Below are positions 1-9,447 of a DNA stretch of 64,000 nucleotides, piece after piece. Source of the stretch: Clostridium sp. BSD9I1 (lineage in GTDB: Bacteria > Bacillota > Clostridia > Clostridiales > Clostridiaceae). The notes below the pieces were generated by a model. That model was not told the DNA's origin and made no database searches. It worked only from the letters and a program-made list of their open reading frames with translations. The translations under genes were made by a program, and so were the position numbers. Every line of letters starts with the position of its first letter. Within the stretch, counting starts at the first letter, position 1. The stretch is from contig NZ_FYAM01000023.1 in NCBI RefSeq assembly GCF_900185645.1, positions 310,001-374,000 of the forward strand. Reading direction: 5' to 3'.

Positions 1-2240
1 GACGTAAAGCACATGCGTCGGCGATATCTTCACATACAGATGATAGTAGATCTATTACTTATGAAGAAATAGATGAGAAAATTTTTGCTGATACCGAATA
101 TGGCCATAATGTAGGGACTGATGTTCAACCTAAAAAGAAATTAAATCATGCTGCCGTTCGTGTTGCAAAGGATATTATTAAAAAAACTAATCCTATACCT
201 ACAGCTTATGTTGACACACCTTTAGATGAACAAGAAGATATTGATGAGGATGAGTTCATTCCTTCTTCTGTTAATTATAGTAGAAAGGTAGAGTTAGAGA
301 AGCAAAAAGCTGCAAAAGCAATTGATAAAATTGCCTACCAAGAAGAATTACAACAACGTGCATTAGATGCACCAAGGTATTCTTATGGTTGGTTTAAGGC
401 ACTTCTTGAACTTGAGACATTAAATACTAATACAAATAATTTAAACAGCAAAGAGGTTTCTATTAGCTTTGCAAGTGTAGAACGTGAGGTTGGTACACAG
501 AGAACCCTTATTCTTAAACAGCCCAATAGATATATTCCTCAGTTTATGGAAGATTTGGCGGACATACCGCTAGTTCTGAGTATTGGTGGGCAAACGAAAA
601 CCTTGGCTATTGAAGTTGCTAATATAAAATCCTACACATTACGTGTAAAACTAAAATCTCATGTAGAAATCCAAGAACTAGATTTAAGCAAAGTAACAGA
701 AGCTCGTATCGATGCTAAAAGTCCAGTATTTCTATTGGAGGAACTTCGTAAGCAATTTATTGAATTAGGGTACGTTGATGACTACAATATGCAAGAGAAT
801 TTGTGTGAGAATATAGAGTTTGTATTTGGTCCTCCGGGAACAGGAAAAACAACTCATCTAGCTAAAAATGTTCTTGTGCCTCTTATGTTTAGCAAGCAAA
901 ATTTGAATGTTTTAGTATTAACACCTACAAACAAAGCAGCCGATGTTTTGGTGCGAAGAATAATGGAAGTGATGGACAAAGACCTATCTTATAATGATTG
1001 GTTAGTAAGGTTTGGTGGTACTGGTGACGAACTTATTGAACAGAGTCCAGTATATCGTGATAAAACATTTGATATTCGTACATTAAATAAAAATGTTACA
1101 GTAACAACGATTGCACGATTTCCATATGATTTCTTCATGCCACAAGGGTCTCGTATCTTCCTAAATGGAATAAATTGGGATTATATTATTATTGACGAAG
1201 CATCAATGATTCCGCTGGTCAATATTGTATATCCTTTGTATAAGAAAACTCCTAAGAAGTTCATAATTGCAGGTGACCCTTTTCAGATTGAGCCTATTAC
1301 ATCAGTAGATTTGTGGAAGAACGAAAACATTTATACAATGGTGCATTTGGACTCATTTGTCGACCCCAAAACTATTCCTTATGATTATAAAGTGGAGTTG
1401 CTTACAACACAGTACCGTAGTATTCCATCGGTTGGATCCGTATTTAGTAAGTTCGCCTACGGTGGAATTTTAGAGCATTATAGAGGTGAGGATAGTAAAA
1501 AGAAATTAAACATTGATGACAAACTTAAGGTCAACGCACTCAATATAATCAAGTTTCCAGTAAGTAAATACGAGAGCATATATCGCTCAAAAAGATTACA
1601 GCATAGTAGTTCGTATCAAATCTATTCTGCACTATTTACTTTTGAGTTCGTATCATATTTATCGAATCTAATTGCAAATGCAAATTGTGGAGATTTATTT
1701 AAAATAGGTATCATTGCTCCATATAGAGCGCAAGCGGATTTGATTGAGAAGTTAATTGGTTCCGCCGAAATTCCAAAAGAAATTGATGTTCAGGTTGGAA
1801 CAATTCACGGATTCCAGGGAGATGAATGTGATATTATTTTTGCGGTGTTTAATACACCTCCAACAATTACCGGGGGCAAAGATATGTTCTTAAATAAAAG
1901 TAATATTATTAACGTATCCATAAGCCGTGCAAAAGATTACCTGTTTGTCGTAATGCCAGACGATAATGTGGAAAATATCGGAAATTTACATTTGGTAAAA
2001 CGTGTAGAGCAGCTTTTCAAAAGTAGCGGTTCGTATGTAGAATTCCAAACGCATGACTTGGAACAACATATATTTGGTAATGCTCAATACTTGGAAGAAA
2101 ATGCTTTTTCAACTGGACATCAAAGTGTAAATGTATATAGACTGCCTGAAAAATGTTATGAAATTCGAAGCGAAGATACGGCGGTTGATGTGCAAATATA
2201 TCGACCAATAGAGCAAAGAAATCAGGAGAAAACAGAATAA
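1..2240 (+). CDS. Upf1-like SF1 helicase, 5' end outside window
   Basis: The reading frame is open from base 3 to the stop at 2240 (745 residues), so the gene starts left of the window; the first ATG with long open coding, at 546, is internal. About 270 residues with no domain I recognise precede an SF1 helicase core of the AAA_11/AAA_12 (Upf1/Dna2-like) type. Visible motifs are Walker A GPPGTGKTT (about 829-855), Walker B IIIDEAS (about 1189), AGDPFQ (about 1270), the Q-Y-R motif TTQYRS (about 1405), HGFQGDE (about 1806) and SISRAKD (about 1918). It lies 137 bp upstream of another helicase on the same strand, so the two probably form a unit. Large helicases paired with nuclease-helicases often belong to anti-phage or DNA-processing modules; that role is inference. 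The missing N-terminus could hold a further domain. Confidence 0.8.
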   Translation, partial: RKAHASAISSHTDDSRSITYEEIDEKIFADTEYGHNVGTDVQPKKKLNHAAVRVAKDIIKKTNPIPTAYVDTPLDEQEDIDEDEFIPSSVNYSRKVELEKQKAAKAIDKIAYQEELQQRALDAPRYSYGWFKALLELETLNTNTNNLNSKEVSISFASVEREVGTQRTLILKQPNRYIPQFMEDLADIPLVLSIGGQTKTLAIEVANIKSYTLRVKLKSHVEIQELDLSKVTEARIDAKSPVFLLEELRKQFIELGYVDDYNMQENLCENIEFVFGPPGTGKTTHLAKNVLVPLMFSKQNLNVLVLTPTNKAADVLVRRIMEVMDKDLSYNDWLVRFGGTGDELIEQSPVYRDKTFDIRTLNKNVTVTTIARFPYDFFMPQGSRIFLNGINWDYIIIDEASMIPLVNIVYPLYKKTPKKFIIAGDPFQIEPITSVDLWKNENIYTMVHLDSFVDPKTIPYDYKVELLTTQYRSIPSVGSVFSKFAYGGILEHYRGEDSKKKLNIDDKLKVNALNIIKFPVSKYESIYRSKRLQHSSSYQIYSALFTFEFVSYLSNLIANANCGDLFKIGIIAPYRAQADLIEKLIGSAEIPKEIDVQVGTIHGFQGDECDIIFAVFNTPPTITGGKDMFLNKSNIINVSISRAKDYLFVVMPDDNVENIGNLHLVKRVEQLFKSSGSYVEFQTHDLEQHIFGNAQYLEENAFSTGHQSVNVYRLPEKCYEIRSEDTAVDVQIYRPIEQRNQEKTE

Positions 2241-2377
2241 TTAAGTTCTATATCGAATGAAAAAGCATTGAAATTGATAAGAAATACTTCCATGTCAGTA
2301 TACCAGAGAGTTTTTCTGGAGACCGGTTTATAATAATAGCAGATATTGCGTAATAGAGGTTTAGGAGGAGAGGGCTA

Positions 2378-5300
2378 ATGTGTAAGAAAGTTAAAACACA
2401 AACAAACTATGTACAACACTTTTCAACAAGAATTCCATGGAAGGATAACGATTATACTGGGAGAATAGACAATAATCCTAGGTATAATGTAGCTGCTCAA
2501 GTAATCCCAAACATTGCATCTTCACGGGACTTAGAGTTTGAGGAAACAAATAAAGGTAAAAATTACGAACAAGTAGGACCAGTAAGAATGCAAAGTTGGA
2601 TTACAGAGAACGCAGCGTTCATGAGTGATACCAAGCTTTATCTTAAAATGAACCATCCATATAAAAAAGGGAATGCTAAGTTCAAGCATTTCGAAGAAAC
2701 AACTTTTGAGATGAACCCTTATTCATTTTTATTGCGCCCCTTTTCATGGACTTTAAAGGATAATGCCAATGAGAAACAAAAGTATTACAATTTTTATTTT
2801 GACTTAGAAAAAACAGAACAAATGCTGAGCTGGTCAAGCTCGTGGGTATCGCATGGAGAATCTCAAAAAGGAATTTTCGACTACTTCTTTTCCGGAATTA
2901 GTCCGCACAATTCATTGATATTTCCATATTACAAACAAGTTCCGTTTATCGATGATAATAGGCGTGTAATTGCAGGAATAGGAAATATAGTATCAAATGT
3001 AGAAATTCATGAGTATGAGTCTGATGGAAGCAGTGATGAAAAAAACTACATTTGGGAGACAAATGCAGCTCATTCAATAAGAGTTGATGGTAACGAAGGC
3101 TTTTTAATGCCATATCTTGAAATTTCAGAGTATGCAAAAAAACATCCTGATTTTGATGTAGCGAGTGTCACATTGTTTGAAGCGGCAGGTTTTAGAACGG
3201 AATTTTCATATGCAGCTGAATGGATCAGCTACGATGCGGCTATTGATGTGCTAAATCAAGCGAAAACTGTATTAAAGAATATAGCTAAACTCAAGCTAAA
3301 AGAAGCCAATCATGAATGGGTTAATGTTCAACTTGAATATATTGATAATCAATTAAAAAGCGTTTGGAATCAACGTGGTATATTTCCAGGATTAGGTTCG
3401 GTTTTATCAGCTTTCGGTGTTAGATATGGTTTCGATGTTGCTAAATATGTTGATACTTCTGAAAACGACCTGATTTCTGAATTGAAGTTATACTTTTCAG
3501 GTGATAAAGAAACTGGTAACGAAAAATTGGATAACAGCTTAGCTGACAAAGAGGATGAGTTTTCTGGTTTATTAAGAGATGAAAACAAAACTCAATTCTT
3601 TGAACTTTTGTCTCGATTGAATCTTTCTGTTGAACAAGCTATTTATGCTTGGGGTAACCTGAAAAATTATGCAGATGAAATTGTTGAAAACCCATACCTG
3701 TTATACGAACTTACACGAAAAGAAAAGGACATTCATCAAGTTACTATTTCTCAAATCGACAATGCAATGTTTGTGAATCCGTTGGTGGAAAATAAGTATC
3801 CTCTTAAGAAACCAACAAAAATGAGAACTGATAGTGATAAACGCCGATTTAGAGCTATGGTGATATTTGTTTTAGTTCAAGCGGCAAATCAAGGCCATAC
3901 TTTACTCAGCTATGATCAAATTGTTGAAGAAATTAACAAATTACCATTAGATAATAAAACGGATTTTGAAACAGAAAAGATTGAAGGTGTTCTAGAGTTC
4001 TTGCAGGAAGGTGAATTGCACGTTGATGTAAAAAATACTTACATCAAACTGAAAGAATATCAAGATTATAAACAATTGGTAGTCGATATAGTAAATAGCC
4101 GTTTAGGAACTAGTTTATCAAGTGAACAAAACTGGAGAAAAATTATTGACGATCAATTTGGAGAACTTCAAGAAAATAATGAAGAAAACGATGAATTGGC
4201 TCGTGATGAAAAGGCAACAGCGTTAAGGATTCTCGAATCATCTAAGATATCTGTCCTATTGGGAAGAGCAGGGACGGGTAAAACATCAGCATTGGGGATT
4301 TTTGCTTCTTCAAAAGAAATTAAAGCTGGTGGAGTATTGGCATTGACCCCTACTGGGAAAGCAAGAGTTCAACTTGAGAATTCATTTAAGAAGAATAGTG
4401 TTAAAGCTGAGTTTATGACTGTGGCACAATTTTTAATTCGTTCAAAAGGTTTCAGTTGGAACACAATGGCTTATAAGATGCCAAGCCAACCTAGTTCGAG
4501 TATTGCCAAAACAGTTATTATCGATGAAAGTTCAATGCTGACTGAAGATATGTTTGCTGGCATACTAAAGCTTATTGATTCTCATTCTGAAAGAATTATC
4601 TTTATAGGAGATCCAAATCAATTACCTCCAATAGGAGCAGGGCGCCCATTTGTTGATTTGATTAATTATTTAGAGAGTGCTTATCCTGAAAAGGTCGCAA
4701 CATTGAAAACTGAGATGAGACAAGGTTCAGGTGGTGATGATTTATCATTTGCTCAGATATTCTCTAATTCGGATTCAGTCGATAAAGATGTAATTTACCG
4801 TATTCAAAACAATCAAACAGATAATCGGCTTAAATATATTCAATACACCGATTTAGACGAGTTAGAAAAAGTGTTCTTTGAAGAATTGGTAGAAATTACA
4901 AATATGACAAATGAAGATGATATTAATGGTTTCAATAAAAGTTTGGGAGCTACTGTAGGCAAATATACAAAATATCCAACTAGTGAACATATAGAAGACT
5001 GGCAAATTCTATCTCCAACTAAATCTATTGGTGCAGGAAGCTATTATTTGAATAATCAGCTTCACCAAAAATATCGTCAAGATATTGTAGATGAATGGAA
5101 TAAATATCTATTATCAAAAAACAGTCCTCAATCTGTTCAAAATATTGTTTACGGAGATAAAGTCATATCTAATGTAAATGGTGAGAAGGATTACTGGGAT
5201 GGTTCATCGGGAAAAGCATATATTGCAAATGGTGAAATTGGTATTATGGCGGATTACCCAAGCCACTATGGCAAAGATGATAAGAATACTAGTTGGTATA

Positions 5301-6031
5301 AATTCCGTTTTGGCTCATTTGAAGGAAAAGTATTTTCATATACTAAAGCTGATTTTGGTGGTGATAATAGCGATTCTAAGTTAGAACTTGCTTATGCTCT
5401 TACAGTTCACAAATCACAAGGTTCTAGCTTTGGCAAAACCATAGTAGTCATAAATGGTAAAAGTTCATTTGTTACAAAAGAACTTTTGTATACTGCGTTT
5501 TCTCGTCAAAGAGAAAGACTAATTGTATTAAGTGATTTGTCAATTCAAGAATTAGTTCAGTATGCGAATGACTGGTATTCGGATACCAAGCAACGATATA
5601 CAGACTTATTTGAAGTTCCAAACATCATTGAGATGGGGTCTAGTAAACAAAAACGGTATTTTGAAGAAAAATTGATCCATAAAACAATTCGTGGTGAAAT
5701 GGTTAGATCAAAGTCTGAAGTAATTGTGGCTAATATTCTTGATAAGATGAAAATTGAGTATTTCTATGAAGAACCATTAAATGTTAGTGGTAAAACCTAT
5801 ATTCCTGATTTTACTCTACGCTACCAAGGCAAAACTGCTTGTTTAGAGCATCTTGGAATGTTAAGAGATAAATCATATAAAAAGCGTTGGGACGAGAAAA
5901 AAGCAAATTATGAAAGTGTGGGAATTTCAGAAACTCTTGGAAATTTGATAATTACCGAGGACGGATTAGACGGAAGTTTGGATGCAACGTTAATAGAGAG
6001 TAAAATTCAAACATGGATAAAAAATAGTTGA
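2378..6031 (+). CDS. RecD-like helicase fused to PD-(D/E)XK nuclease domain
   Basis: 1217 residues; the ATG follows AGGAGGAG at about 2363. The first 600 residues are an uncharacterised region. The helicase core has Walker A GRAGTGKTS near residue 628, Walker B VIIDESSM near 711, GDPNQLPP near 743, and a UvrD_C_2-type C-terminal half with ALTVHKSQGSSF near 1005 and YTAFSRQRERL near 1038, as in RecD and TraI-type helicases. The last 120 residues resemble a PD-(D/E)XK nuclease: RSKSE near 1109, IPDFTL near 1141 and LEHLGM near 1154 supply the acidic residues. Unwinding coupled to DNA cleavage is therefore likely. With the upstream Upf1-like helicase it forms a probable two-gene defence or DNA-repair module; I do not recognise a named system. 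A single-gene repair role is the main alternative. Confidence 0.8.
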   Translation: MCKKVKTQTNYVQHFSTRIPWKDNDYTGRIDNNPRYNVAAQVIPNIASSRDLEFEETNKGKNYEQVGPVRMQSWITENAAFMSDTKLYLKMNHPYKKGNAKFKHFEETTFEMNPYSFLLRPFSWTLKDNANEKQKYYNFYFDLEKTEQMLSWSSSWVSHGESQKGIFDYFFSGISPHNSLIFPYYKQVPFIDDNRRVIAGIGNIVSNVEIHEYESDGSSDEKNYIWETNAAHSIRVDGNEGFLMPYLEISEYAKKHPDFDVASVTLFEAAGFRTEFSYAAEWISYDAAIDVLNQAKTVLKNIAKLKLKEANHEWVNVQLEYIDNQLKSVWNQRGIFPGLGSVLSAFGVRYGFDVAKYVDTSENDLISELKLYFSGDKETGNEKLDNSLADKEDEFSGLLRDENKTQFFELLSRLNLSVEQAIYAWGNLKNYADEIVENPYLLYELTRKEKDIHQVTISQIDNAMFVNPLVENKYPLKKPTKMRTDSDKRRFRAMVIFVLVQAANQGHTLLSYDQIVEEINKLPLDNKTDFETEKIEGVLEFLQEGELHVDVKNTYIKLKEYQDYKQLVVDIVNSRLGTSLSSEQNWRKIIDDQFGELQENNEENDELARDEKATALRILESSKISVLLGRAGTGKTSALGIFASSKEIKAGGVLALTPTGKARVQLENSFKKNSVKAEFMTVAQFLIRSKGFSWNTMAYKMPSQPSSSIAKTVIIDESSMLTEDMFAGILKLIDSHSERIIFIGDPNQLPPIGAGRPFVDLINYLESAYPEKVATLKTEMRQGSGGDDLSFAQIFSNSDSVDKDVIYRIQNNQTDNRLKYIQYTDLDELEKVFFEELVEITNMTNEDDINGFNKSLGATVGKYTKYPTSEHIEDWQILSPTKSIGAGSYYLNNQLHQKYRQDIVDEWNKYLLSKNSPQSVQNIVYGDKVISNVNGEKDYWDGSSGKAYIANGEIGIMADYPSHYGKDDKNTSWYKFRFGSFEGKVFSYTKADFGGDNSDSKLELAYALTVHKSQGSSFGKTIVVINGKSSFVTKELLYTAFSRQRERLIVLSDLSIQELVQYANDWYSDTKQRYTDLFEVPNIIEMGSSKQKRYFEEKLIHKTIRGEMVRSKSEVIVANILDKMKIEYFYEEPLNVSGKTYIPDFTLRYQGKTACLEHLGMLRDKSYKKRWDEKKANYESVGISETLGNLIITEDGLDGSLDATLIESKIQTWIKNS

Positions 6032-6446
6032 TATATTCCCACAAACGTAAGAACTCAAAAAAGTGCCATTGACTTATTCACATGAACGGAGAAATGAAAA
6101 ATTTATATAAAATATAGCGTTCATCCACTCAAAATAGGTTGTGACATCAATCCAAGCCCTATTAGCCATGCGGAGACGGTAGCACTTATAACAAAGAAAG
6201 AAAAATAAAGTGTAGTAAAAACATTAATAAATAAAGGATTTCCGAGATTGGAAGTAACGATGTCAGTTTTATGGTGTGTTGCTACTGGCACGGGAATCCT
6301 TGTTTTCGCGTTATGAGAAAGCAAATCAGCAAAAGCTAAGGTGTTGATTTATAATTAAAACTGACCCACCTTTTGAACCATACCCTTAAAGGTAGATAGT
6401 CATAGTGAAATATGATCATGTATTTTTAAGGGGAGATGGTCGCAAA
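6032..6446. other. Gene-poor spacer with an IS-end-like motif
   Basis: No gene is well supported here. A minus-strand frame at 6121-6324 could encode one hydrophobic segment but has no ribosome binding site or recognisable family. Near the right end, 6362-6391 begins TGACCCACC and resembles 13970-14000, as if both were ends of the same kind of insertion sequence. The orfA relic starts 55 bp further on. Confidence 0.4.
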
Positions 6447-6721
6447 ATGGGAGAAAAGAATAAAACTTATAGTAAGGAATTTAAGCTTGATGCTATAAGG
6501 ATGTACCTGAGTGGTGAATATGGAGGTTATACCTTGTTGTACGAGCTCTTAATATAACTAGGACTAATCTGATTAATTGAGTTGATAGATACACTGAATT
6601 TGGCGAGGTTGACTTAGAACATATAAGAGGCAAGGGAGTTACAGGACAATTTGTTTTACCAACAAAAATCGAAGGTTTATCTATCAATGAAGAAAATATT
6701 GGATATAGGTACTTCATTTAG
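6447..6721 (+). pseudogene. IS3-family transposase OrfA remnant
   Basis: The start reads MGEKNKTYSKEFKLDAIRMY, typical of the helix-turn-helix OrfA of IS3/IS150-type elements. After about 30 codons the frame shifts: the continuation (VVRALNITRTNLIN, an in-frame TGA, then VDRYTEFGEVDLEHIRGKG) is in another frame. It ends at TAG 6719-6721 with no OrfB behind it. It has at least one frameshift and one nonsense change and cannot make a transposase. An IS-end-like TGACCCACC lies 85 bp upstream. The family call rests on the N-terminal signature only. Confidence 0.7.
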
Positions 6722-6820
6722 AAATAAAGTACCTAATGAACACAGAATTCTTTATTTCTTAAAATCTACATAGAAAATCAGTAAAGAAGAGGATAAACAC
6801 ATAATTTAAGAATCCTTTGA

Positions 6821-7510
6821 TTAATATTTATGATTAGATTCATTTGAATCTAAGATGTGTTCAATGCTCCTAATAGTTCTAACAATTTCATTAAACTTAG
6901 ATTGAATAGCCTCCATATTTATAAGGATTACTTGAGCACTATTCTCAGAAAATGCTATTTCTTCATTTTTATTAGCATTTTCAATTGAAGTAGGTAAGGG
7001 AGCTTTTCTAGTTTCCCCATTTATTAGCTCAGCTATAGAATTAATAGACTTAATGACTTCGTTTAACTTTGATTGTAATGAACCCATTATTTTGAGTAAA
7101 GTAGCTGCATCATTAGGCGAAATTTCTATGTTTATATCTTCATTAAGTAATATTTTGTTCAGTTGGAATTTTTCAATATAAGGTATCTTTTTATTCTTAT
7201 GGATTATAATAAGACTTTCTTTTTTATCTTGAGAAGGGATATCTGAATTGATAATATTAACTTCTTCCTCATATGATATGTTTTCATGGTTTAACGATAA
7301 ACTATTCAAAACTTCAAGCCAGCCATATGCGGCTTGCCATTCTGTTTTTAATAATTCCCAAGTGAGTTGATGAAAATGTTTAAGAGTTGCTTTTTTGCAG
7401 AGGTTATTGTCTTCAAGAAATTTTTTTATATAATCAGGATCTTTGCTTAGTTTTATTAAGCCGTTTACTATATAAGTAAAGATAATTTCGTCAGTTTTAG
7501 TATATTTCAA
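6821..7510 (-). CDS. Hypothetical protein with an internal repeat
   Basis: 229 residues. The start is TTG, chosen because AGGAG lies 7 bases upstream (revcomp of about 7518-7522) and no ATG fits better. There is no signal peptide, membrane segment or family I recognise. The C-terminal half contains two similar amphipathic helical units, about residues 134-163 (core LLKIMGSLQSKLNEVIKSI) and 196-224 (core ILINMEAIQSKFNEIVRTI), the clear result of an internal duplication and likely coiled-coil. It lies downstream of the serine recombinase pair on the same strand, separated by the large inverted repeat. Function unknown; mobile-element cargo is plausible. Confidence 0.6.
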   Translation of the reverse strand: MKYTKTDEIIFTYIVNGLIKLSKDPDYIKKFLEDNNLCKKATLKHFHQLTWELLKTEWQAAYGWLEVLNSLSLNHENISYEEEVNIINSDIPSQDKKESLIIIHKNKKIPYIEKFQLNKILLNEDINIEISPNDAATLLKIMGSLQSKLNEVIKSINSIAELINGETRKAPLPTSIENANKNEEIAFSENSAQVILINMEAIQSKFNEIVRTIRSIEHILDSNESNHKY

Positions 7511-7590
7511 TTCAAAACTCCTACAAAATTGCTTATAATATTATTATGTATATTTAATGATACAGCAATTTATGACAAACCACGAAACAA

Positions 7591-7658
7591 GTACAAGCCA
7601 ATAGGTTTATGTTCTGTTTCGTTATAGCGAAACAGAACATAAACCTATTGGCTTGTAC
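7591..7658. repeat. 31-bp perfect inverted repeat
   Basis: The left arm 7591-7621 and right arm 7628-7658 are perfect reverse complements (31 of 31) around a 6-base centre; each outer end starts GTACAAGCCAATAGG. There is no T-run after either arm, so it is not a typical terminator. It sits 125 bp beyond the 3' end of the serine recombinase pair, where a recombination site could lie. A third arm copy is at 7671-7701. Confidence 0.85.
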
Positions 7659-7670
7659 TATTTATTTAAT

Positions 7671-7701
7671 CGAAGCAGAATATAAACCTATTGGCATGTA
7701 C
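7671..7701. repeat. Third, diverged copy of the inverted-repeat arm
   Basis: This matches the right arm 7628-7658 in direct orientation at 28 of 31 positions (A to G, C to T and T to A changes), with a period of 43 bp. The cluster is thus one inverted and one direct copy of the same unit, as expected of binding sites for a recombinase or its accessory factor. Confidence 0.75.
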
Positions 7702-7782
7702 AATTCATCAAGTATTTAAGTTAATCGGCAATGTTATAATAATTATAAATTAACGCATAAATTTTACCTAGCTAAATACCAG

Positions 7783-9447
7783 CTAGGTAAGTTCAGGAGC
7801 TTTAAATATTATTTTCATTAACTTTATGCTTCCATTTTCACATTCAATGTTTACTTCATCAATAAAATTTAAAACAAATTCTCTAACTATATTGCAGTTT
7901 GTTATAATCTGCTCATTAGATATAGTTTTATCATCAGCATCTTCGATGTCAAAATTATCAAATAAAGAATTAGTGTAGGTAACTATAAATTTATTAAATG
8001 ATAATTTATCCATTTGCTTTATATTGAGATATTTTTGTAATTCTGATGATGTCTTTTCATATGCTTCTAATTGCTTTAAAATATTTATTCTTTGAGTTTT
8101 CAGAGCTTTAGCTATTAAACTAGTGCTGTCATTCTTTAGTTTACAATCTATTTTATTTAATAACAAGTTGTATTGTTTTATTTTAGTATCTAACAATTTT
8201 GCAAAAATAGTGTACTGTTTATTTTTTATTTTGAATTTTTTACAGTAAATTTTCCAAAACTTGTCGCAATCGTCAATTTTAATTATCTTTTTTATTTCTT
8301 GGGCAAAGTAGTAATGTACCTTCCTTGCTGGTAGACTAAGATTGCATTCTTTAGTGTTTGATGAACTACATTTATAAATATTTGATTTATTTTTACCGGG
8401 GTTCTTTGTTTTCATAGTAGAATTACATTTTGAACACTTAAGTTTACCTTTTAAAATAAATGGTGTTGAATAATAATATGGATCTTTACTTGCACTTCGA
8501 TTAATCCTTTTATTTAAGCAGAAGTCCCAAGTATCCTTATCAACAATAGCTACATTTTTGATTAAATCAGATTGAACAATATCTATAGTATCATACTTTT
8601 TAAATTTTTGTCTTCTTCCCCCTCGACGATTCCAAGTAATCATACCTGTATAAGTTTGATTATTAAGTATTACTTCTATTTTTGATTTAGTCCATTTGAT
8701 ATAACTATGCTTTTCATTCATTATACTTGCAATTTTTCTATAACCATATCCAAGCTTATTCAGGTTAAATACTTCATTAACTAATGAGCTTTCTAAATTA
8801 GATTTTTCAAGGGTTGTGTGTTTTCGGTTTTTACATCCATTTTCATTTACAGGCTTAGAATTATATCCAAAAGGTGTGCGCCCTCCTGCCCAAAGCCCTT
8901 TTTTTATACAAGTTCTATTGGCATCCTTTATTCTAGTAGATAATAGACCTGACTCATATTCGGCGAAAGAACTGAGAATCACACTAAGAAAATGGCTAAG
9001 ATCATCATTTTCATTATTAATATTCTCACCTGCTCTAGTATAATGTATATCTATACCGCATCTCTTTAGGAAGATTTCTAAGGTAATTTGCTCTTCAGTA
9101 ACACGAGTTAACCTATCCCTAGAATATACAATGAGATGATTAAACTTTTTCAATTCAGCCAACTTTAACAGTTTTCTAAACTCAGGTCTGTTAAAAAAGT
9201 TTTCGGTAAAGTCTTCTGTATTCACATCGTTTTCAGAGATTTTAGATGCAGGTGCATTTTCTTTAAAAATATATTCTTCTAAATCCCAATCCATTTCTTT
9301 AGCATATTCATTAGCTAAATCTAATTGATTTTGCATAGAGTGTCCATCTTTTTTTTGCTCTTCGGTTGATACTCGGATGTATGCTGCTGCAACTTCTTTC
9401 TTTTTATTTTTATTATTATTTATATTCGATAACTGGATTTCTTCCAT
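7783..9447 (-). CDS. Large serine recombinase, downstream partner
   Basis: 554 residues. The ATG follows AAGGTGATC. The N-terminal resolvase domain carries the nucleophile motif AYIRVSTEEQ (about residue 23), the SRDRLTR motif and SSFAEYESG. It is followed by the Recombinase domain (KKGLWAGGRTPFGY) and a zinc ribbon with two CxxC-like pairs (KLKCSKC, YKCSSS) near 345-375, then a Lys-rich coiled coil. This is the architecture of large serine integrases and SCCmec Ccr proteins. Its start lies inside the 3' end of the neighbouring recombinase (32-bp overlap), so the two are co-translated. It is likely to integrate or excise the surrounding element; the partner site may be the repeat cluster at 7591-7701. 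Confidence 0.92.
   Translation of the reverse strand: MEEIQLSNINNNKNKKKEVAAAYIRVSTEEQKKDGHSMQNQLDLANEYAKEMDWDLEEYIFKENAPASKISENDVNTEDFTENFFNRPEFRKLLKLAELKKFNHLIVYSRDRLTRVTEEQITLEIFLKRCGIDIHYTRAGENINNENDDLSHFLSVILSSFAEYESGLLSTRIKDANRTCIKKGLWAGGRTPFGYNSKPVNENGCKNRKHTTLEKSNLESSLVNEVFNLNKLGYGYRKIASIMNEKHSYIKWTKSKIEVILNNQTYTGMITWNRRGGRRQKFKKYDTIDIVQSDLIKNVAIVDKDTWDFCLNKRINRSASKDPYYYSTPFILKGKLKCSKCNSTMKTKNPGKNKSNIYKCSSSNTKECNLSLPARKVHYYFAQEIKKIIKIDDCDKFWKIYCKKFKIKNKQYTIFAKLLDTKIKQYNLLLNKIDCKLKNDSTSLIAKALKTQRINILKQLEAYEKTSSELQKYLNIKQMDKLSFNKFIVTYTNSLFDNFDIEDADDKTISNEQIITNCNIVREFVLNFIDEVNIECENGSIKLMKIIFKAPELT

Noticed and set aside
6121-6324. 67-codon minus-strand frame with a hydrophobic stretch
   Set aside because: No ribosome binding site, no recognisable family, and the flanking sequence is non-coding debris.
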